Source: Planctomycetales bacterium 10988 (GTDB taxonomy: Bacteria > Planctomycetota > Planctomycetia > Pirellulales > Pb10988). Taken from it: DNA of 64,000 nucleotides. A program made the translations under genes and the position numbers. Below, piece after piece: positions 7,250 through 16,746 of this stretch. Position 1 is the stretch's first letter. Each line of letters begins with the position of its first letter. The notes beneath the pieces are model-generated. The model had not been told where the DNA came from and did no database searches. It was given only the letters and a program-made list of their open reading frames with translations. Location of the stretch: positions 1,612,001 to 1,676,000 of the forward strand of contig CP043547.1 of NCBI GenBank assembly GCA_009664345.1, written 5' to 3'.

Positions 7250-8971
7250 GTGAGTGTCCTTAGCAAGATTGAACAGCTCGTTCCAGGAATCCAGGGTTAC
7301 AAAACTTACAAGCGAGAATATTTTAGCCGTGATATCGTGGCTGGTTTGTCGGTGGCAGCCGTTGCGCTTCCGGTTGGAATTGCTTATTCGGAAATCGCTG
7401 GAGTTGCTCCGGTTGTTGGAATCTATGCCGCCATCTTTCCCTTGATCGCGTATGCCTTTTTTGGTTCTTCCAGGCAGTTAATGACTGGGCCGGATGCAGC
7501 GACTTGTCTCATGGCAGCCGCAGCAGTCGGAGCATTATCCGGAGGCGATCCTCAACGCCACGCAACCTTGATGGTTGCCCTCACTTTAATCACGGGAGTC
7601 TGCTACCTCGGAGCCGGGTTCGCCCGTCTTGGGTTCGTCGCCAACTTCCTCTCTCATCCGATTTTGGTTGGCTATCTCCATGGAATCGCGATCATCATCC
7701 TGATCGATCAAATGCCGAAGTTACTCGGTTTCACGATAGACGGAGAGGGTTTCCTCGCTAAGTCTCTTGAATTTGCTCGACAATTGAATGGAACTCACCC
7801 GATTACGCTGGCTGTCGGTGGAAGTTTGCTCCTGCTGTTAATTTCGATTAAATATTTTTCGCGGGTGCTGCCCGGTCCGTTCATCGTGGTAGCACTGGGA
7901 ATTCTGGCTTCTCAGTTGTTCGAGTTGGAGGCCCAGGGAGTTGCGGTCCTCGGTGAAGTCCCGGCAGGACTCCCGCCGTTCCGACTTCCTACCTTTGAAT
8001 TGAATCAATTCCCAGACTTAGTTCGTGATGCCGTGGGGCTTGTCTTGATTAGCTTTACGAGTGGAGTTTTAACCTCCAAAAGTTTCGCCCGACGTAGCGG
8101 CTATTCCATCGATGCGAATCAGGAACTCATTGGATTCGGAGCGGCAAACCTAGCATCGGGGTTAGCCCAAGGCTTTCCGGTTACGGGAGCGGATTCACGG
8201 ACCGCCGTGAACAATGCAACGGGAGGTCGCACGCAACTTGTAGGCCTGATCGCCGCGTTTACTATGCTGGGCATTCTCTTTTTCTTGACAAGTCCAATGT
8301 CAATGCTCCCCGAAACCGCGCTGGCAGCGATCATCATTGTATCGGTGTTTGGTTTTTTCGATTTTGCCGCTTTAAAAACTCTTTGGCACGCAAGTCGCCG
8401 TGAACTTCTTTTTTCCTTGGCGACGACGGGAGGAGTTCTCCTCTTCGGTGTATTGCCCGGTGTTCTTTTTGCTGTTGTACTTTCTCTGATTTGGTTGTTG
8501 TCGGTTGCGACTCGACCCTATGATGCGGTGCTTGGCAAGGTTTCGAACGTTGAAGGATTTCATGATCTCGACGATTACCCAAAGGCCCAAACGATTCCGG
8601 GACTTTTGATGTATCGTTTTGATGCTGATCTTGTCTTTTTCAACTGCGATCAATTTGAGAAGAGGATTGAAGAAGAAATTCAAAAGGCAGAGACCCCCAT
8701 TGAATGGGTCATTATTGATGCGAGACCTATCAATATCATCGATTACACGGGGATTCAGAAGTTGCAAGACCTTCGTGAAGAACTGGAAGATCGAGGGATT
8801 GAACTTGTCTTCACAGGAGTGAAACATCACCTTTCGGAATTTTTTCGATCGACTTGGGTTGAAAGAAGAGAGAACGAATTAAATTTTCGCCTCTTTCCTA
8901 GTATTGAATCTGCCATGGATGCGTTCAAAGAGCGTGAAGATCGTTCAACCCAGTCTTCAAAAAAAGATTAA
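7250..8971 (+). CDS. SulP-family anion permease with STAS domain
   Basis: A 573-residue SLC26/SulP transporter. The N-terminal membrane domain starts with the family signature around DIVAGLSVAAVALPVGIAYS and has about eleven to fourteen hydrophobic segments to roughly residue 410. The cytoplasmic STAS domain follows at about residues 440-555, with IDYTGIQ in the place of the usual D-S-G loop. Family members carry sulfate, bicarbonate or dicarboxylates across the inner membrane; the ion here is unknown. The frame stays open upstream to a TTG at 7181, but the first 23 codons look unrelated to the family; I prefer the GTG at 7250, preceded by AGAAAG. The gene lies alone, after a strong terminator, and converges with the hydrolase at 8992-9798. 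Confidence 0.9.
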   Translation: MSVLSKIEQLVPGIQGYKTYKREYFSRDIVAGLSVAAVALPVGIAYSEIAGVAPVVGIYAAIFPLIAYAFFGSSRQLMTGPDAATCLMAAAAVGALSGGDPQRHATLMVALTLITGVCYLGAGFARLGFVANFLSHPILVGYLHGIAIIILIDQMPKLLGFTIDGEGFLAKSLEFARQLNGTHPITLAVGGSLLLLLISIKYFSRVLPGPFIVVALGILASQLFELEAQGVAVLGEVPAGLPPFRLPTFELNQFPDLVRDAVGLVLISFTSGVLTSKSFARRSGYSIDANQELIGFGAANLASGLAQGFPVTGADSRTAVNNATGGRTQLVGLIAAFTMLGILFFLTSPMSMLPETALAAIIIVSVFGFFDFAALKTLWHASRRELLFSLATTGGVLLFGVLPGVLFAVVLSLIWLLSVATRPYDAVLGKVSNVEGFHDLDDYPKAQTIPGLLMYRFDADLVFFNCDQFEKRIEEEIQKAETPIEWVIIDARPINIIDYTGIQKLQDLREELEDRGIELVFTGVKHHLSEFFRSTWVERRENELNFRLFPSIESAMDAFKEREDRSTQSSKKD

Positions 8972-8991
8972 TCCTTGCTTTGAGCATTGTC

Positions 8992-9798
8992 TCACAAAGA
9001 GCGTTTGCGAACGGTTTCAAAGATGAATGTTTTAACCGCTGCCAGGTATGCTTCGAAGTTGACACTTAAAATCGAGTTGTGGTTTCCGGCAGGAAAACGG
9101 ACAAGCTCTTTTTGATCTGATCCTGCCCAAGCCAGGTTTCGTTCGGCATGAACAATTTCGACCAGCCCATCGAATTCGGTATGAAGGAGAAGAAGCGGAT
9201 TTTTATAGGCAGCCAATTTCGCTTGATGGTCAAAGTACTTTTTGGATTCCGCTTGTACTTCGGACTCACTCACCCCTGCGGTTTCCAAATCTGCATAGAG
9301 TAAAAATCGTTCGGCCGGATCAGCGATCCCACTTTCGAGAATCAATCCGGCAATGCTCGGTATGCGATGCACCAATTCGATGGCATAGAGTGAGCCGATG
9401 GACCTCCCAAAAGCGACCGTTTTTTCCGGGTTGACTCCAGCAGCTTTGAGAACCGCCTCGCCATCACCTAGCATTTCGACCAAATGAGCTTCCCCGGTGG
9501 AACCCCCATACTTTCGATATTCAACGAAGATGGTATTCAGCCCCATCTCCTCGAAGACCGTTGCTAAGTCAGGAACGTAATCGTAAACGGCTTCCCCATT
9601 TCCATGAAAATGTATGAGTGTCGGACGGTCGCTATCGATGATTTGTCGATGGCACTTCAGCGTGGCACCTCCGACCTCGACCTCGAACGGGTCTTCGATG
9701 TAGCGAGACTGTGGAAAGAGGTAACGACCGCTGATTGCCGGATCGTCGAGGATACTTTTACTCATACGTTTCTCATGTGCCATGACACGATAAAACAT
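8992..9798 (-). CDS. Cytoplasmic alpha/beta-hydrolase (S33-like)
   Basis: A 268-residue hydrolase without a signal peptide. The strand LIHFHGNGEAVYDY near residue 61-75 is the oxyanion-hole region, the nucleophile elbow is GRSIGS near residue 130, LLLHTEFDGLV carries the acidic residue, and GNHNSI near residue 242 supplies the His. The layout resembles the BAAT/serine-aminopeptidase S33-type hydrolases found singly in many planctomycete genomes. No substrate can be assigned. The start at 9798 has no clear ribosome site; an in-frame ATG at 9783 is an alternative. The gene converges with the SulP permease (20-base gap) and follows the DUF1552 gene's downstream end by 50 bases in the same direction. 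Confidence 0.75.
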   Translation of the reverse strand: MFYRVMAHEKRMSKSILDDPAISGRYLFPQSRYIEDPFEVEVGGATLKCHRQIIDSDRPTLIHFHGNGEAVYDYVPDLATVFEEMGLNTIFVEYRKYGGSTGEAHLVEMLGDGEAVLKAAGVNPEKTVAFGRSIGSLYAIELVHRIPSIAGLILESGIADPAERFLLYADLETAGVSESEVQAESKKYFDHQAKLAAYKNPLLLLHTEFDGLVEIVHAERNLAWAGSDQKELVRFPAGNHNSILSVNFEAYLAAVKTFIFETVRKRSL

Positions 9799-9848
9799 GG
9801 CAAGGATGGGTTAGCAAATTGAATAAGAGAAAAGCGGCTTTCAATTTC

Positions 9849-11198
9849 TTAGGAAAGTATATCCGAGATAATTCCGCGACTGTCAGCAAATTCTTTTAAG
9901 GGCAGGCCCAAGATTTGTGATTGCGTCAGCCAAAGATTCGCCAGCGGGGTTCCTTCTGGCATGTTGATATGTTGGCCGGATTTGAGACGACTTCCGCCTC
10001 CAGCCATGACAATAGGAAGATCGTTGTATTGATGCGTTGAGCCATCACCAAGGCCTGAACCATAGGTAAAAAGGGTATTATCCAACAAGGTCGAACCGTC
10101 AGACTCTTGGATGTTTTGCATCTTCTCGACGAGATAGGCAAATTGCTCCATGTGAAAACGGTCAACCCGCAGAAGGTCGTCAATCATCTTGGTTTGATTA
10201 TGCGACATCTGGTGGTGGCTGCGGGGTTTGCTAAACAGACCGTCAAACATATACGGCGTGTCCCAACGTTCGGGGCCGACCATGAAGGTGGCGACATTGG
10301 TAAGCCCGGTCTGAAGGGCCGCGACCATCAAATCGCCCATCAATCGAATGTAATCTCCCCGAGGTAGATACGCCTCCGGGGGCTCTTCGAAGTCGACTTG
10401 CGACAACTCCGCCTTCATCAACTCCAGGCGATTCATTTGCTTTTCGATCGCCCGGATCGCTTCGAAGTATTCGGAAAATTTATCTCGGTCGGCTTTGCCA
10501 AGCTCTCGCTGTAAAGATCGAGCATCTTCTAGAACAAGGCTGGTGATGTCTCGATTGCTGCTGATTTCTTGAGTCGAGAAAAGCCTGCGATACATCTTGC
10601 GAGGATCGCGAATCGAAGGGGCCAAGTGGCCGGTTCCATACCAAGATAGATTGTCGAAGTAAATCGACTCCTTGTTGTCACGGTGGCTGTTGCAACTAAA
10701 TTCCAACGTGCGAAACGGCGTATTTCGGCCAATGTGATCCGCAACGATATGATCCAACGTTCGATCCAACGGCCAAGCGGAACCTTCGATGGTATACGGC
10801 TTGGCACTGCTGAGATAGCAGGAGGCACACTGGGCATGGACGTCCGTCCCCTGCTGGAAGGTGCGATCCATTCCCGTGATCAAGTTGATATGTTGCTTCA
10901 CCTTTTCCAAAGGCTGCATGGTCGGAGTGAGCGACTCCAGCGGTTTGACACTGTGCTTGGGGTCTTGTTTCCCCAAGGATTTCATTACGCCGCCGAGGTT
11001 TCCTTTGGGAATGATGTGGTCGGCTTCACCGGGAAAAAAGCCACGCCGGACAACTCCGATGGGAACATAGAAATGGGCCATGCGTAACGGAGGCCCAGCG
11101 GCTTGAGAAATTCCAGCCGTCCCGAGGCTTTCCATCCACGGAAGTGCCAAGGCTGCCCCGCCGATGCCACGCAAGAATTGACGTCGTGAAGTAATCAT
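9849..11198 (-). CDS. DUF1552 family protein, exported by a Tat-like signal
   Basis: A 449-residue protein of the DUF1552 family, which is greatly expanded in planctomycetes and related bacteria. It begins with a twin-arginine-type leader (SRRQFLRGIGGAALALPW at residues 4-21), so it is probably folded before export. The body has the family landmarks near YGTGHLAPSIRDP and the C-terminal TLFTYGSGLGDG and DLPIVMAGGG stretches. The biochemical function is unknown, though it is nearly always encoded beside a large DUF1592/DUF1588 cytochrome-like protein, as here. Its start overlaps the stop of that upstream gene by four bases (ATGA at 11195-11198), so the two are translationally coupled and likely act together in an extracytoplasmic oxidation or degradation step. 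Confidence 0.92.
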   Translation of the reverse strand: MITSRRQFLRGIGGAALALPWMESLGTAGISQAAGPPLRMAHFYVPIGVVRRGFFPGEADHIIPKGNLGGVMKSLGKQDPKHSVKPLESLTPTMQPLEKVKQHINLITGMDRTFQQGTDVHAQCASCYLSSAKPYTIEGSAWPLDRTLDHIVADHIGRNTPFRTLEFSCNSHRDNKESIYFDNLSWYGTGHLAPSIRDPRKMYRRLFSTQEISSNRDITSLVLEDARSLQRELGKADRDKFSEYFEAIRAIEKQMNRLELMKAELSQVDFEEPPEAYLPRGDYIRLMGDLMVAALQTGLTNVATFMVGPERWDTPYMFDGLFSKPRSHHQMSHNQTKMIDDLLRVDRFHMEQFAYLVEKMQNIQESDGSTLLDNTLFTYGSGLGDGSTHQYNDLPIVMAGGGSRLKSGQHINMPEGTPLANLWLTQSQILGLPLKEFADSRGIISDILS

Positions 11199-13324
11199 GA
11201 TTTCGTCCTGAAAGGTTTGCTGAGAATGATCTCTTTCATCAAAGTTTGCATTTTGTAGCCATCATTTGCTACGGCCTGGGTGATTTTATCGAGGGCAATT
11301 TGATCCGCCGGTCCAAGTTCTCTAGCCAAAGCGAACGACAGTAAATGCCCCGCCAAAGCTCGACAAAATCGATTCGGATCGGCGAGAATAGCTTCCTTGA
11401 ACTCGACCGCATTGGTGAAGTCATGTTGTCGGAAGAGCTGCCCGGAGGCGTCAATCGCCGTCCCATTCTCGTATTGCTCACGCCACTTTCCGATTAGGTT
11501 ATAATTTTCGAGGGCAAAACCGAGCGGATCGATTTGTTCATGACAGCCTCGACAATCGGCACGTTGACGGTGAGCGGCCAATCGTTCACGAATAGGAAGG
11601 TTCTCTTCGCCGACATGAGATTCTTCGGGAAGTGGAGGAACATCCGCTGGGGGAGGTTCCGGAGGATCATTGAAAATGACGCCTGCCACCCAGGCTCCGC
11701 GAGTAATTGGTTGCGTTCGATCCGGGCCGGAAGTCATCGTCATCACGGCGGCATTCGTGATCACGCCACCATTGCGACGGTCGGTGACTGGCACTCGGCG
11801 GAAAGTCAAAACGGTGACATCTCCTCCTTTTCTTTTACCAATGCGCTCACTCAAATCCCCATAAGATTGGTTCAGTTTAAAGGAACGATAAGTAAAGTCG
11901 GAGTCGATCAGTTGGGTAATGGGAAGGTCTTCAATCAATACCGTTTCAAAGAGGAGTAGCGGCTCAAGCATCATGTGCATGCTCATGCGATACTTTGCGA
12001 AGTAAAAATCCGGATACTTTTCAGGATTCGGAACCGATGAAACAATCCGATCAAGTTGCAGCCATTGAGAAGGAAAGCTATCGCAGAATCGTTTTAGTTT
12101 CTTGTCTTGCAACATTCGATCGATTTGCTGCTCTAGCACCGCTGGATCGCGAAGTTCTCCCCATTCGGCGGCGGTGAGAAGTTTCATATCAGGCAAACTT
12201 CCCCACAGAAAGAACGACATCCGCGAAGCAAGCTCGAAGTCATCGATTGCTTGAAGGAAGGTCTCCTCCGTTTCTGGAACCGATTTATCGTAGAGATACA
12301 AGAAACGTGGCGAAGCAATTGCCGCCGCTGCCACGGATTTCATGACTTCGGTAAAATTTTCCCCTTCAGCCAATTTGCTTTCTACATAGCGGGCATAGCG
12401 ATCGATCAACGACTCCGTCGCAGGCGTGCGAAAGGCCTTTGTTAAGAACAGCCGCAGCCGCTCGCGAACCGCCTGACTCTCATTTTCATGGCTCTTGGGT
12501 GGAGCGAAAAACTTTTGCCAGATGCCAACCCGACGCGGACCAAAGTCCGGGCTTTGCGTGATAGACTGCCCAAGCTTGAGAAATTCATCCATCAAGAGCG
12601 GTGAGAGTGAAAGATGATCACCCTGGTTGTCGTAACCGTGTTCTGCTCGTAAATCTTGTGGAAAAGCAGCGACGCCAGCCAAGCGAGGTTCGATCATTTG
12701 AGATTTTCCCAACGGCCTGTTCCCAACCGTGACTTCGTTGGGAACCTTTCCCTGGGAGGGATCGAAGTAATCTCCATGCACCCGCATCGCTCGTTCAGGA
12801 AGCGTGAAAACAATACAGTTCAAGCCAAATAAATCCACGACCGCATTGTTATATTGAAAGCGATTCATTCGGCGGATGGGAGCACGACGGTAGGAATGTG
12901 CGTTTTCGGCGGCTTTGTGCAAAATCGGTTGGAGTTCAATAAGCACTTCCTCCCGCAATTCCGGAGATAAATCGGACGAATCTTCTGGAGGCATGGCCCG
13001 CGTATCCAGGGCATGAATCAACTTCCGGACGAGTTCGGCATCCTGTTCGAGAGATTCAGCGGTGACTCCGGTCAGGTCAAGATCGGCTTCCGAATAGCCC
13101 CCTTCTCCATGACAATAAGTGCAATGCTGTTGAAGAAGGGGAACAATCGAACCTGTCCCTTTGCTGCCCTCTTTGGCAAAACCCTCCGCGAGAAGCAAGG
13201 TGAGCAAGACCAAAGGAAGAACGAACCATCGCCGGATGTTTCGTTTCACAGGCAAACCGATCGCTGGGGTGGTATCATGCATCGTAATAGGAGAGCCCAT
13301 TGGGGGAGTACCGACGGAATCCAT
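11195..13324 (-). CDS. DUF1587/DUF1592/DUF1588/DUF1585 planctomycete cytochrome-like protein
   Basis: A 709-residue exported protein. A hydrophobic segment at about residues 33-46 precedes a c-type haem motif CTYCH at residues 68-72. The rest follows the planctomycete-specific domain order DUF1587 (near RRMNRFQYNN), DUF1595, DUF1592 (near LASRMSFFLWGSLPD), DUF1588 (with RRNGGVITN and a second CxxCH, CRGCH) and DUF1585 at the end. The two haem-type motifs suggest electron transfer in the periplasm. The family function is not established. It is the first gene of the two-gene operon with DUF1552. The start is uncertain: the ATG at 13324 and an internal ATG at 13282 are both possible and neither has a strong ribosome site. 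Confidence 0.92.
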   Translation of the reverse strand: MDSVGTPPMGSPITMHDTTPAIGLPVKRNIRRWFVLPLVLLTLLLAEGFAKEGSKGTGSIVPLLQQHCTYCHGEGGYSEADLDLTGVTAESLEQDAELVRKLIHALDTRAMPPEDSSDLSPELREEVLIELQPILHKAAENAHSYRRAPIRRMNRFQYNNAVVDLFGLNCIVFTLPERAMRVHGDYFDPSQGKVPNEVTVGNRPLGKSQMIEPRLAGVAAFPQDLRAEHGYDNQGDHLSLSPLLMDEFLKLGQSITQSPDFGPRRVGIWQKFFAPPKSHENESQAVRERLRLFLTKAFRTPATESLIDRYARYVESKLAEGENFTEVMKSVAAAAIASPRFLYLYDKSVPETEETFLQAIDDFELASRMSFFLWGSLPDMKLLTAAEWGELRDPAVLEQQIDRMLQDKKLKRFCDSFPSQWLQLDRIVSSVPNPEKYPDFYFAKYRMSMHMMLEPLLLFETVLIEDLPITQLIDSDFTYRSFKLNQSYGDLSERIGKRKGGDVTVLTFRRVPVTDRRNGGVITNAAVMTMTSGPDRTQPITRGAWVAGVIFNDPPEPPPADVPPLPEESHVGEENLPIRERLAAHRQRADCRGCHEQIDPLGFALENYNLIGKWREQYENGTAIDASGQLFRQHDFTNAVEFKEAILADPNRFCRALAGHLLSFALARELGPADQIALDKITQAVANDGYKMQTLMKEIILSKPFRTKS

Positions 13325-13584
13325 GGAAATCTATAGATTTTGTTAGCAGCAATACGCATTGGTTCAATTGGTTATATCAACCAAGATCAAAGCTCGATCG
13401 TACTATGTCCAGTTCGCCCTGTCAAAAACTTTCAGAGTTGATGAGAGTCCATCTTGCCGACTTTCAAGCCAGATTGAACGACCGATTTCATCATCGAACC
13501 CCAGGTGGAAGTTGCAACGGTTTCTCGTTTGATAGAAAATAGAGTTCTATCGGTTTTGATTAGCTTTTCTTGAGGAATAGAGAA

Positions 13585-14436
13585 ATGCAAGCGAGTGATC
13601 TTGTTATAAGAACAATGTCGCGGGAAGAAGTTCAAATCGCGTTGGACTGGGCAGCGGCAGAAGGTTGGAATCCAGGTTTGCACGATGCGGCATCGTTTTA
13701 TGAGGCTGATCCAGAAGGATTTTTCATTGGCCTATTGAAGGATGAACCGGTCGCGACGATCTCCGCGGTGAAGTATGGCAATGAGTTCGGATTTCTCGGC
13801 CTTTATATTGTGAAGCCGGAATACCGAGGACAAGGCTTTGGAAAGCAAGTTTGGAAGGCCGGACTCGAATATTTGGAGGGTTGCAACATTGGCCTTGATG
13901 GCGTTGTCGAGCAGCAAGAGAACTACAAGAAGCAAGGCTTCGCGATGGCCTATAAGAATCTTCGCTATCAAGGGATCGGAGGTGGAGAACGTCCCGAGGT
14001 ATCTGGTCTAACTTCTCTTTCAGCAATTCCTTTCGAAGAAATCGAAGCATACGATCGAGAAATGTTCCCAGCCCCGCGACCCAATTTTTTGCAAAGTTGG
14101 ATAAAGCAACCGGAGTCGATTGGCTTTGCAATCAAAAAAGATGGCCAACTTGCCGGCTATTCGCTCGCCCGGCGATGTCACGAAGGCTATAAAGTCGGCC
14201 CGCTCTTTGCGGGGGATTCAGAGATTGCTGAGCAGCTTTTTGTTGCCATCAAGTCAGAGCTTGATCAAGAGACCCCTGTGATCCTCGACATCCCGATCGT
14301 GAATCCCGCTGCCGTTGATTTAGTTCAGCGACACAAGATGGTACTCGTCTTTGAAACCGCCAGAATGTATACGCGATCCGCCCCGGACATTTCATTGGGC
14401 AAAGTATTCGGGATTACAACGTTTGAACTTGGATAG
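13585..14436 (+). CDS. Two-domain GNAT acetyltransferase
   Basis: A 283-residue protein with an N-terminal GNAT domain (about residues 5-130) and a C-terminal acetyltransferase-like domain of the Acetyltransf_18 type (about residues 150-280). The acetyl-CoA loop is seen in LYIVKPEYRGQGFGKQVW, with the R/Q-x-x-G-x-G/A core. Proteins with this pair belong to the YitH/HolE-like group, whose acceptor substrates are mostly unknown. The ATG at 13585 has GAGGA eight bases upstream; the TTG at 13570 does not. It stands alone between the divergent DUF1592 operon and a convergent esterase, and is followed by a hairpin at 14456-14492. Confidence 0.85.
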   Translation: MQASDLVIRTMSREEVQIALDWAAAEGWNPGLHDAASFYEADPEGFFIGLLKDEPVATISAVKYGNEFGFLGLYIVKPEYRGQGFGKQVWKAGLEYLEGCNIGLDGVVEQQENYKKQGFAMAYKNLRYQGIGGGERPEVSGLTSLSAIPFEEIEAYDREMFPAPRPNFLQSWIKQPESIGFAIKKDGQLAGYSLARRCHEGYKVGPLFAGDSEIAEQLFVAIKSELDQETPVILDIPIVNPAAVDLVQRHKMVLVFETARMYTRSAPDISLGKVFGITTFELG

Positions 14437-14455
14437 CACACCACTAATTTGCAAT

Positions 14456-14500
14456 GGCCGCCGGTGAGAACAAAACAGTTTCTCCAGCGGCCTTTGTCTT
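14456..14500 (+). terminator. Probable terminator after the GNAT gene
   Basis: A GC-rich hairpin with GGCCGC/GCGGCC at its base and GAGAA/TTCTC above a single-base bulge region, followed by TTTGTCTTTT. It lies 20 bases after the GNAT stop and could also serve the convergent esterase gene weakly. Confidence 0.65.
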
Positions 14501-14519
14501 TTCAATTAAAAAGCAAAAA

Positions 14520-15584
14520 TTACTTTTTGAGATTCGCGATCAAAAATTTCTCCAGCGAGCCGTAAGGATCATTTTCTGGAATCACATCGGGTCCGCGAAC
14601 GATGCAACTCAAACCGAGCTTCTCCATGGCTTCCTTAAGTTTCAGGCCGAGAACAACATGATGAACCCAGACGTTGGGACTGGTTGAAGAATCGACAGGA
14701 GTATTTTCTCGGCCATAGGTCATATAGACCGGCACTTGGTCATCGGAAGTCAGATGATTGATTGCCGAGGCGTCTTTGACTCGCTGTTGAACTTTGGGAG
14801 TCTGCCAATCTGATTCTTTCTTGACTCCATAAAAAGGTGGCAAGGCGGGGTGCATCTCGACCGAGGTGCCGAACCACTCTTCATAGGTTTGGGGATCATA
14901 GGTCGATTGGCCGTTTAAAGTTCCTGCTGCAGTAATTCGCGTTGACTGGCGTGCAATGGGATCGTCACTATGGGGGTCAGCAAGGTCATCATGGAAGGCC
15001 AACCACAGGGTAATGCCAGCACCTGCCGAACCACCATAGCATGCGACCTTGGTCGGATCGATATTCCATTCCTTCGCCCTGGCTCGAATCGTTTGCAAAC
15101 CGCGAGCGGCATCTTGCATCATGATAGGATAAGGTCCAACATCGGAGAGTCGATAATTCATCGAGGCAAACGCGATGCCGGCGTCATGAAATTGCTTGAC
15201 GGTTGACTGAGCAACCTTCGACTTGTCCCCGCTACGAAATCCCCCGCCATGAATATAAATGGCCAAAGGAGTCGGCGATTTGGCATTCGGAACCGGCCAT
15301 AGATCAAAGCGTTGCTTTTCATGCTCGCCGTATGCAACATCCGGCACCGTCGGCTTCGCCAACCCCCGGTTTCGTTCCGGAGTTGTATCACGTGTTTTTT
15401 GTCTGAAGGCACGGAACTCATCCATTGTGAGGTTCCCGTCCTTGTTTAAATCAGCCTGAGGAAACCTCTGCAAAAACCGCTCTAAACGCTCATTGAGTTC
15501 ATCTTCGGTGAACCTGTTTTGTGCATAAAGCGAAGAGCTTCCTATGAGTAAAATAGAAAGAAATGAGAGTAATATCTTGTTCAT
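14520..15584 (-). CDS. Secreted alpha/beta-hydrolase with an EF-hand
   Basis: A 354-residue exported protein: a signal peptide at residues 1-22 (ending SLYAQ), an EF-hand calcium loop DLNKDGNLTMDEF near residues 45-57, and a BD-FAE-type hydrolase domain from about residue 85. Its oxyanion-hole motif is HGGGFRSGD and its nucleophile elbow GGSAGAG near residue 180. EF-hand plus hydrolase fusions are common among planctomycete secreted enzymes and may stabilise the protein or tether it with calcium. The acid and His residues of the triad are less obvious than in its relatives, as the C-terminal part diverges: the expected D-x-V-V/H region reads ENTPVDSS and VWVHHVVLG. The substrate is unknown. 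Confidence 0.85.
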   Translation of the reverse strand: MNKILLSFLSILLIGSSSLYAQNRFTEDELNERLERFLQRFPQADLNKDGNLTMDEFRAFRQKTRDTTPERNRGLAKPTVPDVAYGEHEKQRFDLWPVPNAKSPTPLAIYIHGGGFRSGDKSKVAQSTVKQFHDAGIAFASMNYRLSDVGPYPIMMQDAARGLQTIRARAKEWNIDPTKVACYGGSAGAGITLWLAFHDDLADPHSDDPIARQSTRITAAGTLNGQSTYDPQTYEEWFGTSVEMHPALPPFYGVKKESDWQTPKVQQRVKDASAINHLTSDDQVPVYMTYGRENTPVDSSTSPNVWVHHVVLGLKLKEAMEKLGLSCIVRGPDVIPENDPYGSLEKFLIANLKK

Positions 15585-15839
15585 ACCATGTTCCCTATTC
15601 TGTTACAAAAGCTAGCAATAACCTTCGGAGCGCGATCGAGCTTTCTATTGTACGCTTCCCGCAATTCATTCAGCAACTAGGGGAGCGAAAAGGGATCGTT
15701 TCGGGAATCTTTCAAATCAATAAAAAGTGTTTTTTGCGTTCAATACAAAAAGCGTTTTTTAATAGTTGCTTTGCCCTTTGACTTTGCTTACTTAATCAAA
15801 ATATAATTACTTTCATTTGAAAGTAGAGGTTATCTGAAG

Positions 15840-16736
15840 ATGGAAGAAATCAAGAAATTACTTGAGGATGCGAAAAAACAAATTGCAAATTCGAAGTTAC
15901 CTGCCCGTCGTGAGGAACTGGAATCGCTACTTCTTCCCTCGATCCGGATGAAAACAAAAAAGGTAGAAGATAAAAGTTTCCGGCTGGGGGAAAGTCGTTT
16001 TGGAGGCTGCCCCGATTTACCGGAAGGCTGGGACTGGCCTCAATGGAACCCTCCTGAACATCTGGTTTTCGAAGCCTATGAAGCGAAGCCCACCTATTTA
16101 AGCTTTATAGCCCAGATCAATTTGCAAGAATTGCCCTGGCATCCTGAAGGCTTTTCTAAAAGAGGGATACTTTATTTTTTCTGCGATGCAATAAATCCGC
16201 CTTGGGGTTACGTCCCAGAGCACAAGGAAGGTTTCCGAGTTCTATTTTTCGATGGCCCGGAGGACTGCCTGACACGGGTAAAAGCGCCGAGCGAACTTAA
16301 TGATGAGAGAGTTTTTAAGTCGGTGGGTCTCGATTTTTCGATCGAAGAGACTTTGCCAAGGGTGCTTGACGATCTCGATCTTCATACGGAAGTAGAAAGT
16401 TATATAGAGTTGCTAAAGTCGCTCTTTGGTTCTGTGTGTGAGTTACATCATCGTATGTTTGGACATCCTCAATCGATTCAAGCAGATATGAAATTCGATT
16501 GTGCAGCAGCGTACAAGTGACTTTTCTGTGAGGAATCTTCGGATGATGAAGACCCCACCGACGAAGAGATTGATCAGGCAGCGAAAGATCGGCAATTGTT
16601 GCTTCAACTCGATTCCGAGTTTGAGAAGCTTGGTTGGATGTGGGGAGATGCCGGACGACTCTATTTTTGGATTCGTAAAAAAGATCTTCGGAATCGAGTA
16701 TTTCAGAATGTTTGGATGATTTTACAATGCTCCTAA
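15840..16736 (+). pseudogene. DUF1963 (YwqG-like) gene interrupted by an in-frame TGA
   Basis: The frame starts at 15840 and reads a DUF1963/YwqG-like protein: GGCPDLPEGWDWP near residue 58, a central FIAQINLQE, a C-terminal HHRMFGHPQSIQADM. Then a TGA at 16518-16520 (codon 227) stops it. The same frame continues past the stop without any shift for another 71 codons to the TAA at 16734-16736, and this second part clearly carries the family's end (QLLLQLDSE, MWGDAGRLYFWI, VWMILQC). A single nonsense change in a 298-residue protein explains this. I see no selenocysteine-type hairpin just after the TGA. The gene may still make a truncated product, or the TGA could be a sequencing error. Its function is not established; YwqG-type genes often sit near contact-dependent toxin or immunity loci. 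Confidence 0.85.
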
Positions 16737-16746
16737 TACCACCGAA

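Noticed and set aside
16518-16520. Selenocysteine codon in the DUF1963 gene
   Set aside because: The bases after the TGA do not form a bacterial SECIS-type hairpin, and the family does not use this residue as far as I know; a nonsense mutation is simpler.
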